Positions 50,381-59,893 of a stretch of 64,000 nt of DNA are shown here, one piece after another. This DNA is from Pusillimonas sp. TS35 (GTDB lineage: Bacteria; Pseudomonadota; Gammaproteobacteria; Burkholderiales; Burkholderiaceae_B): the NCBI RefSeq assembly GCF_009857885.1, contig NZ_WWER01000007.1, positions 1-64,000 on the forward strand, given 5' to 3'. The notes beneath the pieces were generated by a model, which did no database searches, was not told the DNA's origin, and worked only from the letters and a program-made list of their open reading frames with translations. Position 1 is the stretch's first letter; every line of letters starts with the position of its first letter. The position numbers and the translations under genes are program-made.

Positions 50381-50791
50381 TTACGAGCCCGAAGCCGCAG
50401 CCTCCGGTAATTTCGCAATCACCTTGATCTCAAAGTCAAAGCCATACAGCCATGTCACGCCCACCGCCGTCAATGTGGGGTGCGGGGCCTGCCCCCAATA
50501 ATCGGGCACCACGCCCCAGATCGTCTCGAATGTCGATTGTGGGTCGACCATGAACACCGTCACATCGACCACGTCGTCGAAGCTGCAGCCTGCGGCAGCC
50601 AAAATACCATTCAAGTTATCGAACGCCTGACGAACCTGTTTTTCCAGTCCTTGCTCCGGGGAGCCGTCATCCAGACTGCCGACCTGCCCGGACACAAACA
50701 AGAAACCGTTGGCGCGAACGGCGGGCGAATAGCGATTTCGCTCGTACAAATCCTGACGACCATGTGGGAAAACGACCTTGCGTGTTGTCAT
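50381..50791 (-). CDS. RidA/YjgF-family protein
   Basis: The 136-residue protein has RYSPAVRANGFLFVSGQVG, QVRQAFDNLNGILAAAGCSF and DDVVDVTVFMVDP, all family marks of RidA-like proteins. The C-terminus (HPTLTAVGVTWLYGFDFEIK) replaces the canonical P-x-R-x3-V stretch: no Arg is seen there, so deaminase activity on enamines is doubtful. This places it in an Rid-like subgroup of unknown function. GGAGAT precedes the ATG. It is divergent from the LysR gene. Confidence 0.85.
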   Translation of the reverse strand: MTTRKVVFPHGRQDLYERNRYSPAVRANGFLFVSGQVGSLDDGSPEQGLEKQVRQAFDNLNGILAAAGCSFDDVVDVTVFMVDPQSTFETIWGVVPDYWGQAPHPTLTAVGVTWLYGFDFEIKVIAKLPEAAASGS

Positions 50792-50935
50792 TGAAGCATC
50801 TCCATTCTTGGGCGGCCTGCTTCGGCCGAAATTGATCATGAAGAGAACTTTAATGATCCGGGCGTGGACGATAAACTGGCAATCGCACTCAACATTGTTT
50901 GCAAAACGCAAACAATCAAACCGCCTGGAGTATCG

Positions 50936-51874
50936 ATGGACCGTTTCGATGCAATGCAAGCATTCGCCCGCGTCGTGGAAACCGGAAGCTTTACCAAGGC
51001 CGCCGAGACACTGCACATGAGCCGCACCAGCGTGACGCAGCTGGTTCAGCAACTGGAAGCGCGCCTGCGTGTCAAGCTGCTGAACCGCACCACCCGTAAG
51101 GTAAACGTTACCGCCGACGGCGCTGTTTATTATGAACGGGTGCAAAAGCTTCTGGCTGATATGGAGGATGCGGAGACCAGCCTGTCCAGCGCCTCAATGT
51201 CGGCCCGAGGCAGACTACGGGTGGATGTACCCAGCCCCTTTGCCACCCTGATTCTCGTACCCGCCCTACCCGATTTTCATGCCCGATATCCGGATATCGA
51301 GTTGCATTTGGGGGTCAGCGACCGAGTCGTGGATCTAATCGACGAGAATGTGGATTGCGTGGTGCGAGGCGGCGAAGTCACCAACCCATCGCTGGTGGCG
51401 CGCCATGTCGGCGACCTTCGCATGGGCGTGTATGCAGCGCCTGCTTACTTGGCGATGGCAGGCGTGCCCACCCATCCACATGCGCTCGAAGGCTCCCATC
51501 ATCGCATCGTCAGCTTTGGCGGGGGACGTACACAGCGTGTGCTGCCGCGCACATTGCACCGCGACGGCGAAATCCTGACCATACAAGGCCGCTATGCCCT
51601 CGCGGTTGATGACGGTAACGCCTATCTTGCCGCGGGCTTGGCCGGGATGGGAGTGCTGTGGATGCCGGCCTACATGGCCAAGGGACACATTGAAGACGGG
51701 GCGTTGGTGCAGTTGTTCCAGGATTGGAGCCTGCAGCCCATGCCGATGTACCTTGCATTCCGCCCGAACCGCCATGTAAGCGCGAAGCTGCGCGTGTTTA
51801 TGGACTGGGTTGCCGAGCTCATGGCGCGGCATATGCAATCAAGCATCCAGTGCATTACTCGGAGACTCAAATGA
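50936..51874 (+). CDS. LysR-family transcriptional regulator
   Basis: The 312-residue protein starts MDRFDAMQAFARVVETGSFT, with an HTH (TKAAETLHMSRTSVTQLVQQ) and the C-terminal effector domain containing RGRLRVDVPSPFATLILVPAL. This is the subgroup often regulating small oxidoreductases. TGGAG lies before ATG 50936. It overlaps the VOC protein gene by 4 bp (ATGA) and is divergent from the RidA-like gene by 144 bp, so either may be its target. The ligand is unknown. Confidence 0.9.
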   Translation: MDRFDAMQAFARVVETGSFTKAAETLHMSRTSVTQLVQQLEARLRVKLLNRTTRKVNVTADGAVYYERVQKLLADMEDAETSLSSASMSARGRLRVDVPSPFATLILVPALPDFHARYPDIELHLGVSDRVVDLIDENVDCVVRGGEVTNPSLVARHVGDLRMGVYAAPAYLAMAGVPTHPHALEGSHHRIVSFGGGRTQRVLPRTLHRDGEILTIQGRYALAVDDGNAYLAAGLAGMGVLWMPAYMAKGHIEDGALVQLFQDWSLQPMPMYLAFRPNRHVSAKLRVFMDWVAELMARHMQSSIQCITRRLK

Positions 51875-52293
51875 AACCCAGAATTTCCTTGATCACCCTG
51901 GCCGTCCAAAACCTGGAACGTTCGCTCCGCTTCTACCGCGACGGCCTGGGCCTCCCTACCGAAGGCATTGTCGGCCAAGAGTTCGAGGACGGCGCGGTGG
52001 CGTTTTTCGAGCTGGAATCGAATCTGAGACTAGCCCTTTTTCCGCGAAGCAGCTTGGAGAAGGATGCCGGATTGCCCCCCGGGAAACCTGCCGGCACAGC
52101 GTTCAGCCTGGCGCACAATGTAACGTCAACTGCCGAAGTGGATAGTGTGATGCAGCAGGCGGCGGATGCTGGCGCGAGGATTGTGAAACCAGCACAAAAG
52201 ACCTTTTGGGGTGGCTATGCTGGCTATTTCCAGGATCCGGACGGCCACCTGTGGGAAGTGGCATGGAATCCAGCCTGGGCGCTTCCCGGCTAA
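51871..52293 (+). CDS. VOC-family (glyoxalase-like) protein
   Basis: The 140-residue protein has two beta-alpha-beta-beta-beta repeats of the vicinal-oxygen-chelate fold: SLITLAVQNLERSLRFYRDG in the first, and WGGYAGYFQDPDGHLWEVAW in the second with the Glu metal ligand. It could be a glyoxalase-like isomerase, dioxygenase or resistance protein; the substrate is unknown. It is translationally coupled to the LysR gene by an ATGA overlap, an uncommon order that suggests joint control. AGGAGC/GCTCCT at 52371-52385 could end the transcript. Confidence 0.86.
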   Translation: MKPRISLITLAVQNLERSLRFYRDGLGLPTEGIVGQEFEDGAVAFFELESNLRLALFPRSSLEKDAGLPPGKPAGTAFSLAHNVTSTAEVDSVMQQAADAGARIVKPAQKTFWGGYAGYFQDPDGHLWEVAWNPAWALPG

Positions 52294-52392
52294 GCCCATG
52301 TTCTCTGGCCAGGCAGTGCCGCCAACTGGATCTCACAGCCCCGTGGGCAAACCGCGCCTGCCGACCAATAAGGAGCCGTGCTCCTCAAGCAT

Positions 52393-54372
52393 TCAAGCGC
52401 TTGGTTTCGGCCGCCCGATCGTCGTGGCAGCCGACGCGGCATCATCCGCTGCAAGAAACTCGGTAGACGCCCGCCCGTCCGCATTGTGCTGCACAATCCG
52501 TGCTGGGCGACCTTGGTCGTCGAGCCATAGCTGGCCGATGCCTGCGCCGTTCCAAACGCGTTCACCGCTGCGGCGCTGGTCGGGCAAGCGCGGCTTGATC
52601 GCAAGTTCGCGGCGCTGGGTAAACCAGTTCAAGGGCGAGCGTGGTGAATACAGCCAACGGTTGAGGCGATCCAGCCAGTCGAGCAGCCGGCGTGGGAACT
52701 CGTTTTTGATGCCGCTGCTTGTGATCTGCCAGATATGCGGCGTGCGATCGCGGCCGCGAATTTGCACGTCGTAGGCAAAGGAGTAATGCACATCGCCGGA
52801 CAAGACAACATAATTGCCGGGCGTGCGGGAGTGCCGGAAGATGTTGAGCATGACGCTGGCCGCGCCGCGATGCGCCATCCAGTTTTCGGCGTCGACAGTA
52901 AGTGCGTGGCCGGCGAACGCACATATACGCTGTATGACTTCGATTAGTTTGACGCCGAACATGGGCGTCGGTGACACGATGACGGCAGACTTTTCATCGA
53001 GCAACTCGTGTTGCAGCTCGGTAAGCGATTCCCAGTCCATCAGCCCCGACGGCCTGCTGGGCAGCCGGCGGCTGCGCCAACGACGCGTGCGCGTATCGAG
53101 CACGATGACAGTTGGCTGGGTACGCAGCACGTAATCCCATTGCCTGAACGATAGTAAGCGGCCGATCAATGCGTCTTGTGCCTGCGCATCAAGCCTGCCT
53201 TGTGCGTCGGGCCGTGCCGCGAGGGCCGCCATGTCATCAAGCACCGCACCGAATGCATCGGGACGGTTTCCCCAGCCCTGGCATAGCATGTACGCGATCA
53301 GGGCATTGCCTACGATGCGGCGCGAGAATGGATGCTCGTATGCGGTCGCTTCCCACTTGGCCGATAGGTTCCAGTCGTCCGTAATGTCGTGATCGTCAAA
53401 AATCATCAATGTTTGCACATGTGCAAGCAGGCGCGCCGCACGCGGCAGTTCGGCCACGAATCCGTCCAGCGCATTGGCCTCCCGTTGCCAGCGCCGCATA
53501 TGTTCCGCATCGAGCGTCGGCATTGCCACGTCGCCAATAAGTTGCCACGGCACCGGAGACCACGCCAGCATATAGATAGCCAACACTTCAGCCAGCGTCA
53601 CGAGGTGGTTATGTGCGTTGGCTGTCGTGAAGACAGGCTTCTCAACCCCACCGAAAAAACGCTCGCGCAGCGCCTCGTTGGATTTGAACGCAGGCAGCAA
53701 ATCTTCGCGCCGGTAGTAGCCAGCGGGATGGGCATAGAGTTCCTCGCTGTCTGCGACGACGGCGCCTTCCAGGCATTCGCCATACAGGCCGAGGCGTCGT
53801 ATAAGCGCATGGATGGCCGCGAGCATTGGCCCGGCCACGTCGTCGGCATAGACCTGGTCGCCGCACATGATGAGCATGGCAGGCCGCGCCTCTGCGCGGT
53901 TACTGTTGCCTGCGAGCAGGCCGTCGGCATATGCGAGCCCGTCGTGCGCGGGGTGGTGCGGCTTGCGACAAGAACCGAACAAGATATTGTCGGCGCGGCT
54001 GCGCAACACGAGGCTGGGCCGCGCCGTGCCGTCATGCAGCAGATGCGGCGCCCAATGTGCGATTGGGGCTTCAGTGCCGTCACTGCCGGCCACCATCACG
54101 TCGTACTCGATCACCGCGTCTTGAGGCAGCGGCTCGACAGGGCTGACATCGATGAAATGCACATATGCATGGCGGCCCACAGGAATCACACGGCAGCTTG
54201 TCGCGTCGAGCACCAGGCGTTGCGCTGGCGCACCGGCTGGTTCCAACAGCAAAGTAAGGCTCAGCGGCGCACTGCCAACGAGCCACAGCACGAGACGGTT
54301 CGGCTCAAGGCGGCGCAGTATGGGGCCCGCGAGAACGGGGGGAAGGTCGTTGGGGATTGGAGCGTGGATCAA
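52393..54372 (-). CDS. PhoD-like alkaline phosphatase family protein
   Basis: The 659-residue metallophosphoesterase has FGSCRKPHHPA, MLIMCGDQVYADD (metal-binding Asp), IFDDHDITDDWNLS and VVLSGDVHYSFAYDV. These are the core motifs of PhoD-type phosphatases. An N-terminal beta domain (residues 1-130) precedes the catalytic domain. No Tat or Sec signal is evident (MIHAPIPNDLPPVLAG), unlike secreted PhoD, so it is probably cytoplasmic. Substrates may be phosphodiesters or phosphomonoesters. It stands alone, divergent from the spermidine-synthase-like gene. Confidence 0.88.
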   Translation of the reverse strand: MIHAPIPNDLPPVLAGPILRRLEPNRLVLWLVGSAPLSLTLLLEPAGAPAQRLVLDATSCRVIPVGRHAYVHFIDVSPVEPLPQDAVIEYDVMVAGSDGTEAPIAHWAPHLLHDGTARPSLVLRSRADNILFGSCRKPHHPAHDGLAYADGLLAGNSNRAEARPAMLIMCGDQVYADDVAGPMLAAIHALIRRLGLYGECLEGAVVADSEELYAHPAGYYRREDLLPAFKSNEALRERFFGGVEKPVFTTANAHNHLVTLAEVLAIYMLAWSPVPWQLIGDVAMPTLDAEHMRRWQREANALDGFVAELPRAARLLAHVQTLMIFDDHDITDDWNLSAKWEATAYEHPFSRRIVGNALIAYMLCQGWGNRPDAFGAVLDDMAALAARPDAQGRLDAQAQDALIGRLLSFRQWDYVLRTQPTVIVLDTRTRRWRSRRLPSRPSGLMDWESLTELQHELLDEKSAVIVSPTPMFGVKLIEVIQRICAFAGHALTVDAENWMAHRGAASVMLNIFRHSRTPGNYVVLSGDVHYSFAYDVQIRGRDRTPHIWQITSSGIKNEFPRRLLDWLDRLNRWLYSPRSPLNWFTQRRELAIKPRLPDQRRSGERVWNGAGIGQLWLDDQGRPARIVQHNADGRASTEFLAADDAASAATTIGRPKPSA

Positions 54373-54511
54373 TAGAAGTACGACACTGTAATGCGGAAAA
54401 CGACCGGTTTAGTTTAACCGTGTTATACAGCACACCACATCGCTGCATTGAAACAAAAAACTATCCCTCCATTGGCGATAATTCCATTTATCCACGCCCA
54501 CTCAAAATTCC

Positions 54512-55243
54512 ATGCTCAATATTCTTGAAACCGACGGCGTACGCACATTGCATTTCGGAACGCTGGCCGTGCAGGGCGCGATGCGCGTTGACCGCCCCAT
54601 CGATATCGAACTGGAATATGTCCAGCAAATGATGATGTGGCTGCTCTTTCGCCGGGAAGCCGCCCATATCGTGCAGCTCGGCTTAGGCGCTGCAGCGCTC
54701 ACGAAGTTCTGTTACCACCGGTTGGCGCCGGCCAGGGTTACTGCTGTGGAGCTCAGCGGGGATGTGATCGACGCGTGCCGCACGCACTTCGCACTCCCGC
54801 CAGACGACGAGCGCCTGCACATTCTGAATATGGACGCCCGGGATTATGTGACAGACTTTTCCCGGCGCCGCACCATCGACATCCTGCAGGTCGATTTGTA
54901 CGATGCGCCGGCCCGGGGGCCACTGCTGAGCACGGCCAGTTTTTATGCCGCGTGCGCCAACTGCCTGACCATCGGCGGAATGATGACCGTAAATTTGTAT
55001 TGCGACTGGCCCGAACATCTGCATCACATCCAGCTCATGGAGCAGTCTTTCGACGCCGTCGCATGGCTGCCCGAGGTCCACGACAGCAACATGGTGGCCA
55101 TCGCCTTCAAGCAGCCGCCTTCCGTGGACTTTGACGATCTGCACACACGCGGCACAGAGATCCGCGCCACATTAGGCCTGCCTGCGGAAACCTGGGTCAA
55201 GGGCCTGCATCGCTGGATGAGCTCCGACACTGACGAGCTTTGA
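54512..55243 (+). CDS. Spermidine synthase-like methyltransferase-fold protein
   Basis: The 243-residue protein of the spermidine-synthase superfamily has HIVQLGLGAAALTKFCYH in the nucleotide-binding loop and VTAVELSGDVIDACR with the acidic residue that binds the ribose. ILNMDARDYV and ILQVDLYDAPA complete the core. The N-terminal beta domain of true SpeE is much reduced and the polyamine-binding motifs are not obvious. It may thus use a different acceptor or be non-catalytic. It is monocistronic. Confidence 0.8.
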   Translation: MLNILETDGVRTLHFGTLAVQGAMRVDRPIDIELEYVQQMMMWLLFRREAAHIVQLGLGAAALTKFCYHRLAPARVTAVELSGDVIDACRTHFALPPDDERLHILNMDARDYVTDFSRRRTIDILQVDLYDAPARGPLLSTASFYAACANCLTIGGMMTVNLYCDWPEHLHHIQLMEQSFDAVAWLPEVHDSNMVAIAFKQPPSVDFDDLHTRGTEIRATLGLPAETWVKGLHRWMSSDTDEL

Positions 55244-55365
55244 GAAGAACAGGTGCGACACTGCCACAAAGCTACGGGCGAAATGACCACAATGTGACTG
55301 CACGCTGAATGGCGAAATACAGGGTGACTGACTTGCTGCGGTACTGTTATGCCGTGAAAGTCCCA

Positions 55366-56154
55366 TCAAAGCACACCCTTCATATCCCGCGCTGCCTTGT
55401 TTAGATAAGGCAGCAACTCGATTGCACGCTCTATAGACATACGCGCCGTGGGCGCGTGCATGGCAATAACCGCCTGTACTTCGCCCCGGGTGTCGTGCAC
55501 CGGCACCGCGACGGCAACCATACCAGCAATGAACTCTTCGCGATCAGTAGAATAGCCTTGTTCGCGGATCTTCCTGCATTCGCGCTCAAGCGCCATAAGG
55601 CAAGTGATGGTGCTGGGGGTACAGGCTTCAAGCTTCAGGTAGGGCAGAATGCGGGCCGCTTCGCCGGCACGCATATGCGCCAACAGGAGTTTGCCGCTGG
55701 CAGTGCAATGCAGCGGCACGTGGGAACCGACATCGAAAATAAGCCGCAGCGGCCACTGGCCTTCGACGCGATCCAGATACACGACCTGTGTGCCATCCAG
55801 CGTCGTGAAGTTGCATGTTTCACCGACCTGCCTGACAAGCTCGACGAGGATATCGTGGCGCAAGCTCTGCACGGACCGATGCTTCAGTGTATTGAGCGCG
55901 AGGCGTCGCAGCGATTTGCCAACGGCGTAGCTGCGTTCGTCGACATCGCGCATCAGATATCCGAGCGAAACGAGCAGCGTACAAAGCCGGTGGGCGGTAC
56001 CTTTGGGCAAGGACAGTGCGTCGGCGATCTCGGCCAGAGTCATGGCGCCACCGTACGCAGAGACCAAGTCGATGATCCGCAAGGCACGGGCTGGCGCGCC
56101 GCCAGAGATTTCGGAATTTTCGCTTTGATCTTCAAAATTCGGAACAGAATTCAC
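55366..56154 (-). CDS. IclR-family transcriptional regulator
   Basis: The 262-residue IclR protein has a winged HTH (residues 25-85, MTLAEIADALSLPKGTAHRL) and an effector domain with HVPLHCTASGKLLLAHM and VAVAVPVHDTRGEVQAVIAM. It is divergent from the GMC oxidoreductase gene (128 bp between) and likely controls the GMC-TRAP-TauE cluster. A dyad at 56230-56242 is a candidate binding site. The physiological signal is probably the substrate imported by the TRAP system. Confidence 0.9.
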   Translation of the reverse strand: MNSVPNFEDQSENSEISGGAPARALRIIDLVSAYGGAMTLAEIADALSLPKGTAHRLCTLLVSLGYLMRDVDERSYAVGKSLRRLALNTLKHRSVQSLRHDILVELVRQVGETCNFTTLDGTQVVYLDRVEGQWPLRLIFDVGSHVPLHCTASGKLLLAHMRAGEAARILPYLKLEACTPSTITCLMALERECRKIREQGYSTDREEFIAGMVAVAVPVHDTRGEVQAVIAMHAPTARMSIERAIELLPYLNKAARDMKGVL

Positions 56155-56229
56155 GGGAAAATCCTAAGGAAAACCAACGGATTATGCCTTGTTACTGCCC
56201 GGCGGGATCTATACCATAAGATCATATCA

Positions 56230-56242
56230 GAACGAATCGTTC
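56230..56242. promoter_or_regulatory. GAACGA/TCGTTC dyad, probable IclR operator
   Basis: GAACGA and TCGTTC form a perfect dyad with a one-base centre in the gap between the IclR gene and the GMC gene. A related half-site (AACGATCC) follows at 56250. The sequence resembles known IclR-type GGAACG-like operators. Confidence 0.5.
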
Positions 56243-56282
56243 CATTTTAAAACGATCCATCTCCTCTCCGGGAAGGCAGCAC

Positions 56283-57896
56283 ATGACTAGACGGTATGAC
56301 TACATCGTTGTGGGTGCCGGATCAGCCGGGTGTGTACTGGCCGCCCGGCTCAGCGAAGATCCGTCGGTGCGCGTGTTGCTGCTCGAAGCCGGCCCTCCCG
56401 ATCACTCGATCTGGCTGCACTTGCCGATCGGGTATGGCAAGACGATGTGGAGCAAAAGGTACAACTGGTGCCTATACACCGATCCCGATCCGAATATGAA
56501 TGGCCGCCGCATCTATTGGCCGCGCGGTAAAACGCTGGGTGGGTCCAGCGCTATCAACGGGCTTATCTATATCCGCGGCCAGCGGCAAGATTACGATCAT
56601 TGGGCCGCGCAGGGCAACGCTGGGTGGAGCTATGACGATGTGTTGCCCTATTTCATCAGCTCCGAGTCGAATGAGCGGGGCGCCTCGCCGTTCCACGGCG
56701 ACAAAGGCCCGCTCAGGGTATCCGACATCCACCATCAGGATGAGCTGATCGAAGCGTTCCTGAAAGGTGCGCACGAGGTTGGCGTTCCGCGCACGACAGA
56801 CTTCAATGGCAAGACGCAGGAAGGTGCCGGCTATTATCAGTTGACGACGCATAAAGGCCTGCGTTGCAGTACAGCCACGGCTTATCTTCGGCCTGCGCGC
56901 GGCCGCCGGAACCTCGTCGTGTGCAGTAACGCCGCGGCGACCAGTCTGATCATGGATGGCGCCCGGGCGGCAGGCATAAATTATCTGCAAGCCGGTGAAG
57001 CGCGCAGCGCCGAGATCAACGATGGCGGCGAGGTACTGCTTTCGGCGGGGGCAATCTATTCACCGCAGTTGCTTCAGCTCTCGGGTATAGGCCCTGCGGG
57101 CTTGCTGCAATCGCATGGCATCCCGGTCGTAGCCAACCTGCCCGGCGTAGGTGAGAACCTGCAGGATCATTTGCAGATACGTCTGGGTTTCGAGTGCACA
57201 CGGCCGATCACCACCAACGACGCGCTCAACAGCCTTCTGGGCCGCATACGCATGGGCATGCAATGGCTTGTACGGCGCGAAGGCCCGCTGGCTGTGGGCA
57301 TCAATCAGGGGGGCTGTTTCATGCGCGCCTTGCCTGATGCGGCAACACCCGATATTCAGTTTCACGTAGCAACCTTGTCGGCCGACATGGCGGGCGGCAA
57401 GGTCCATGATTACTCCGGCTTTACGTTTTCGGTGTGCCAACTGCGGCCGGAGTCGCGGGGCCATGTGCGTATCAAATCGGTGGATCCCCTTGTTACGCCG
57501 GAGATCCAGCCCAACTACCTGGACACCGACCTCGATCGCCGTACTACGGTAGCGGCCATTAAGGCAGCCAGGCAGATTGCACGATCCAGGTCCATGCAGC
57601 CTTACGTCAAGCGCGAGGTCAAGCCGGGCCCGGAAGCTGAAACCGATGAAGATTTGCTGGCGTTTGCGCGCGATACGGGCGCCACGATTTTTCATCCCAC
57701 TGGAACATGCCGCATGGGCCCCGACGGGGATGCCATGGCTGTACTCGATGCTGAACTTCGGGTACGCGGCATGAAGAGCCTTCGCGTGATCGATGCCTCT
57801 TCCATGCCCACGCTCGTATCGGGCAATACCAATGCGCCGGTGATCATGATGGCCGAGAAGGCGGCGCATCTTATACGCGAAAAAAGGCGGCAGTAG
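56283..57896 (+). CDS. GMC-family oxidoreductase (choline dehydrogenase-like)
   Basis: The 537-residue FAD enzyme has the ADP-binding motif DYIVVGAGSAGCVLAARL, followed by RGKTLGGSSAINGLIYIRG. The second GMC signature is present as GAIYSPQLLQLSGIG. The C-terminal active site has FHPTGTCRMG (His) and NTNAPVIMMAEKAA. GMC enzymes oxidise primary or secondary alcohols, with electrons passing to the quinone pool or another acceptor. GGGAAGG precedes the ATG. It is the first gene of a cluster with a TRAP transporter, so it may oxidise the imported compound. Choline is only one possibility. Confidence 0.9.
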   Translation: MTRRYDYIVVGAGSAGCVLAARLSEDPSVRVLLLEAGPPDHSIWLHLPIGYGKTMWSKRYNWCLYTDPDPNMNGRRIYWPRGKTLGGSSAINGLIYIRGQRQDYDHWAAQGNAGWSYDDVLPYFISSESNERGASPFHGDKGPLRVSDIHHQDELIEAFLKGAHEVGVPRTTDFNGKTQEGAGYYQLTTHKGLRCSTATAYLRPARGRRNLVVCSNAAATSLIMDGARAAGINYLQAGEARSAEINDGGEVLLSAGAIYSPQLLQLSGIGPAGLLQSHGIPVVANLPGVGENLQDHLQIRLGFECTRPITTNDALNSLLGRIRMGMQWLVRREGPLAVGINQGGCFMRALPDAATPDIQFHVATLSADMAGGKVHDYSGFTFSVCQLRPESRGHVRIKSVDPLVTPEIQPNYLDTDLDRRTTVAAIKAARQIARSRSMQPYVKREVKPGPEAETDEDLLAFARDTGATIFHPTGTCRMGPDGDAMAVLDAELRVRGMKSLRVIDASSMPTLVSGNTNAPVIMMAEKAAHLIREKRRQ

Positions 57897-57933
57897 TCGA
57901 CCGGCTGGAGACAGCCAATAATGGAGACAAGAC

Positions 57934-59157
57934 ATGACAACGAAGACACCTTTGGATCGCCGTGGTTTCATGCGAATTGCGGGCCGCTATGGCCTGAGCT
58001 CAACCTTGCTTGGCGCGGTCGGCATGTTCGGCCCGCTTACCTTGGAAGGCGTGGGGCAGGCGGCGGCACAGACAGCCAAGGGCCGCAACGGCACGGCCAA
58101 GTACAACTTCAAGATGGGTGCCGCGGGGTTCAATGAAGAGAACCTGAAGATCCAGGAATCGGGCCAGTTGTGGTTTGCGCGCGAGCTGGAGAAACGCAGC
58201 GACGGCGCGATCCGCGTTGACTTCATCGGCAGCAACCAGATCTGCAACCAGCTCGATTGCGTGAAGAAAACGCAGCAAGGTATTGTGGACATGTTCACCG
58301 CCAGCACGCAGAACTCCGCCGGCGCAGCACCCTACTACAACGTGCTGGATTTTGCCTACATGTTCCCCAGCCGGGCATCGCAGCACTATTTCTTCTATCA
58401 CCCGAAAAGCGAAGCCTTGCTGCGCGAGCCGCTCCGACGCCTGCATAACGTTCAGTTCCTCTTCACGCACTGCGAACTGCGCGGCCTGATGATGGGATCC
58501 AAGTTCGCCAATAAGCCGACCGTCTCGAAAGTATCCGAACTTGCCGGCACCAAGAACCGCGTCACCGGCACGCAGCTGGGGCGCATCGCCATGGAACTGA
58601 TGGACCTGGGACCCGTGCCGCTGGCGTGGGAAGAAACGGTGGATGGCTTGAAGTCTGGCCTGATCGACGGCGCAGAAACGTGGATGGGCGCAGCGGGATA
58701 TGGCGGCCTTTCGCCCGTACTGTCGCAGGCTGTCGACTTGCGTTTTTTCTGCGGCACAGAGCACACAGCCATGAACAACAAGACGTTCGAGAAGCTGCCG
58801 CCTGAGCTCCAGGACGTTGTCATGGAAACAGCCTACGCCGCGCAGCAATACACGCAACGCGAGAATGAGCGGGCGCTGGTGGAGGTTGTGGGCGCCACCC
58901 CTGCCCCCGGGCCCGAAACCCTGTTCGGAAAGAACAAGGTGCGTGTCGCCGTGCTGCCGCCGGAAGAAATCAAGAAGGCAGAACAGGCTTGCTCGCCGGA
59001 GTTCAACCCCAAGCCGTGGGAACAATGGCGCGAGCGGCTCAGCAAGATGCAAGGCGGTGCTGACACCTACCAGGAGATCTACAAGATTGCGCGCGAGATT
59101 CCCCTGGACGCCACTGTGGAGAGCGTCAAGCCGCGCAAATGGTGGGAAGCGGCTTGA
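57934..59157 (+). CDS. TRAP transporter solute-binding protein (DctP-like)
   Basis: The 407-residue periplasmic receptor has a Tat signal (DRRGFMRIAGRYGLSS, RR pair at residues 9-10) and then a DctP fold. That fold shows YNFKMGAAGFNEENLKIQES, WFARELEKRSDGAIRVDFIG, and the family helix VDGLKSGLIDGAETWMGAAG. It delivers ligand to the DctQ/DctM membrane partners. It is longer than typical DctP proteins (about 330), because of the Tat signal and a C-terminal extension. It follows the GMC gene by 37 bp. The ligand is probably an organic acid or alcohol. Confidence 0.88.
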   Translation: MTTKTPLDRRGFMRIAGRYGLSSTLLGAVGMFGPLTLEGVGQAAAQTAKGRNGTAKYNFKMGAAGFNEENLKIQESGQLWFARELEKRSDGAIRVDFIGSNQICNQLDCVKKTQQGIVDMFTASTQNSAGAAPYYNVLDFAYMFPSRASQHYFFYHPKSEALLREPLRRLHNVQFLFTHCELRGLMMGSKFANKPTVSKVSELAGTKNRVTGTQLGRIAMELMDLGPVPLAWEETVDGLKSGLIDGAETWMGAAGYGGLSPVLSQAVDLRFFCGTEHTAMNNKTFEKLPPELQDVVMETAYAAQQYTQRENERALVEVVGATPAPGPETLFGKNKVRVAVLPPEEIKKAEQACSPEFNPKPWEQWRERLSKMQGGADTYQEIYKIAREIPLDATVESVKPRKWWEAA

Positions 59158-59344
59158 GCCAACACACGGGTACCGCTATCGCCGCCACGCTCCCATTTTT
59201 CTGCGGCGGCCATGGCGGGGCCACCCCTCCATTGATGTTGCGCGCAGAAGCCCGCCATCGCCCCTCGCCGCTGCGGTCACGCAAGGGCTAGGGGCGATAC
59301 GGCCACCGGCATACACGGCGCAATGCTTCAGAAAGGATTGACCA

Positions 59345-59884
59345 ATGACACCGATGATTTCCATATTGCGTTGGCTGGATCGTAACGTGGAGCGCGCCTT
59401 CATCCTCGTCGCCTACTCCACCATGGCGGGCATCATCGTGTTTGCGGTGGCGCAACGCTATCTGTTCAGCACGCAGATCCCCTGGAGCGGCTCGATTCCC
59501 ATCTATCTCTTCTTGTGGGTGACGTGGATAGGCTGCTCATATAACGTGAGGCGACGTTCACACTTGTGCTTCAACGAGTTTCGCGTTCGCATGTCGTATC
59601 GGGCACAGTTTGCGTGCATGTGGCTGGACGCCCTGCTCTGGCTGGTTTTCGGCGTGCTGGTGGTGTACTACACCACGGAGCAGACCATGCTGGCCTATAA
59701 CAACTTCTCCATCGTGCAGGGTACCGACAATCTCATGCAATGGTGGTTCTATTGCGCCACGCCAGTGGCCTGGGTGCTCCTGATGTTCCGCGCCCTGCAG
59801 AATCTGGCCGCGGACGTTGGACGTTATCGCCGCAACGAACCATTCATTGTCGACATTCAAAGCGTCGGCAGCAGTACAGTCTGA
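59345..59884 (+). CDS. TRAP transporter small permease (DctQ-like)
   Basis: The 179-residue protein has four hydrophobic helices (about residues 16-34, 49-66, 90-110 and 128-150). It carries the DctQ family pattern SGSIPIYLFLWVTWIGCSYN, followed by NVRRRSHLCFNEFR. It supports the large permease and binding protein in Na+-driven uptake. GAAAGGA precedes the ATG. The 187-bp gap after the DctP gene holds no gene, and only 9 bp separate it from DctM. Confidence 0.88.
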   Translation: MTPMISILRWLDRNVERAFILVAYSTMAGIIVFAVAQRYLFSTQIPWSGSIPIYLFLWVTWIGCSYNVRRRSHLCFNEFRVRMSYRAQFACMWLDALLWLVFGVLVVYYTTEQTMLAYNNFSIVQGTDNLMQWWFYCATPVAWVLLMFRALQNLAADVGRYRRNEPFIVDIQSVGSSTV

Positions 59885-59893
59885 GGGAATGCC

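Noticed and set aside
53389-54375. 328-codon plus-strand open frame
   Set aside because: It is opposite the PhoD-like phosphatase gene and is a by-product of GC-rich codon use.
58000-59052. 350-codon minus-strand open frame
   Set aside because: It is antisense to the TRAP binding-protein gene and shows no recognisable domain.
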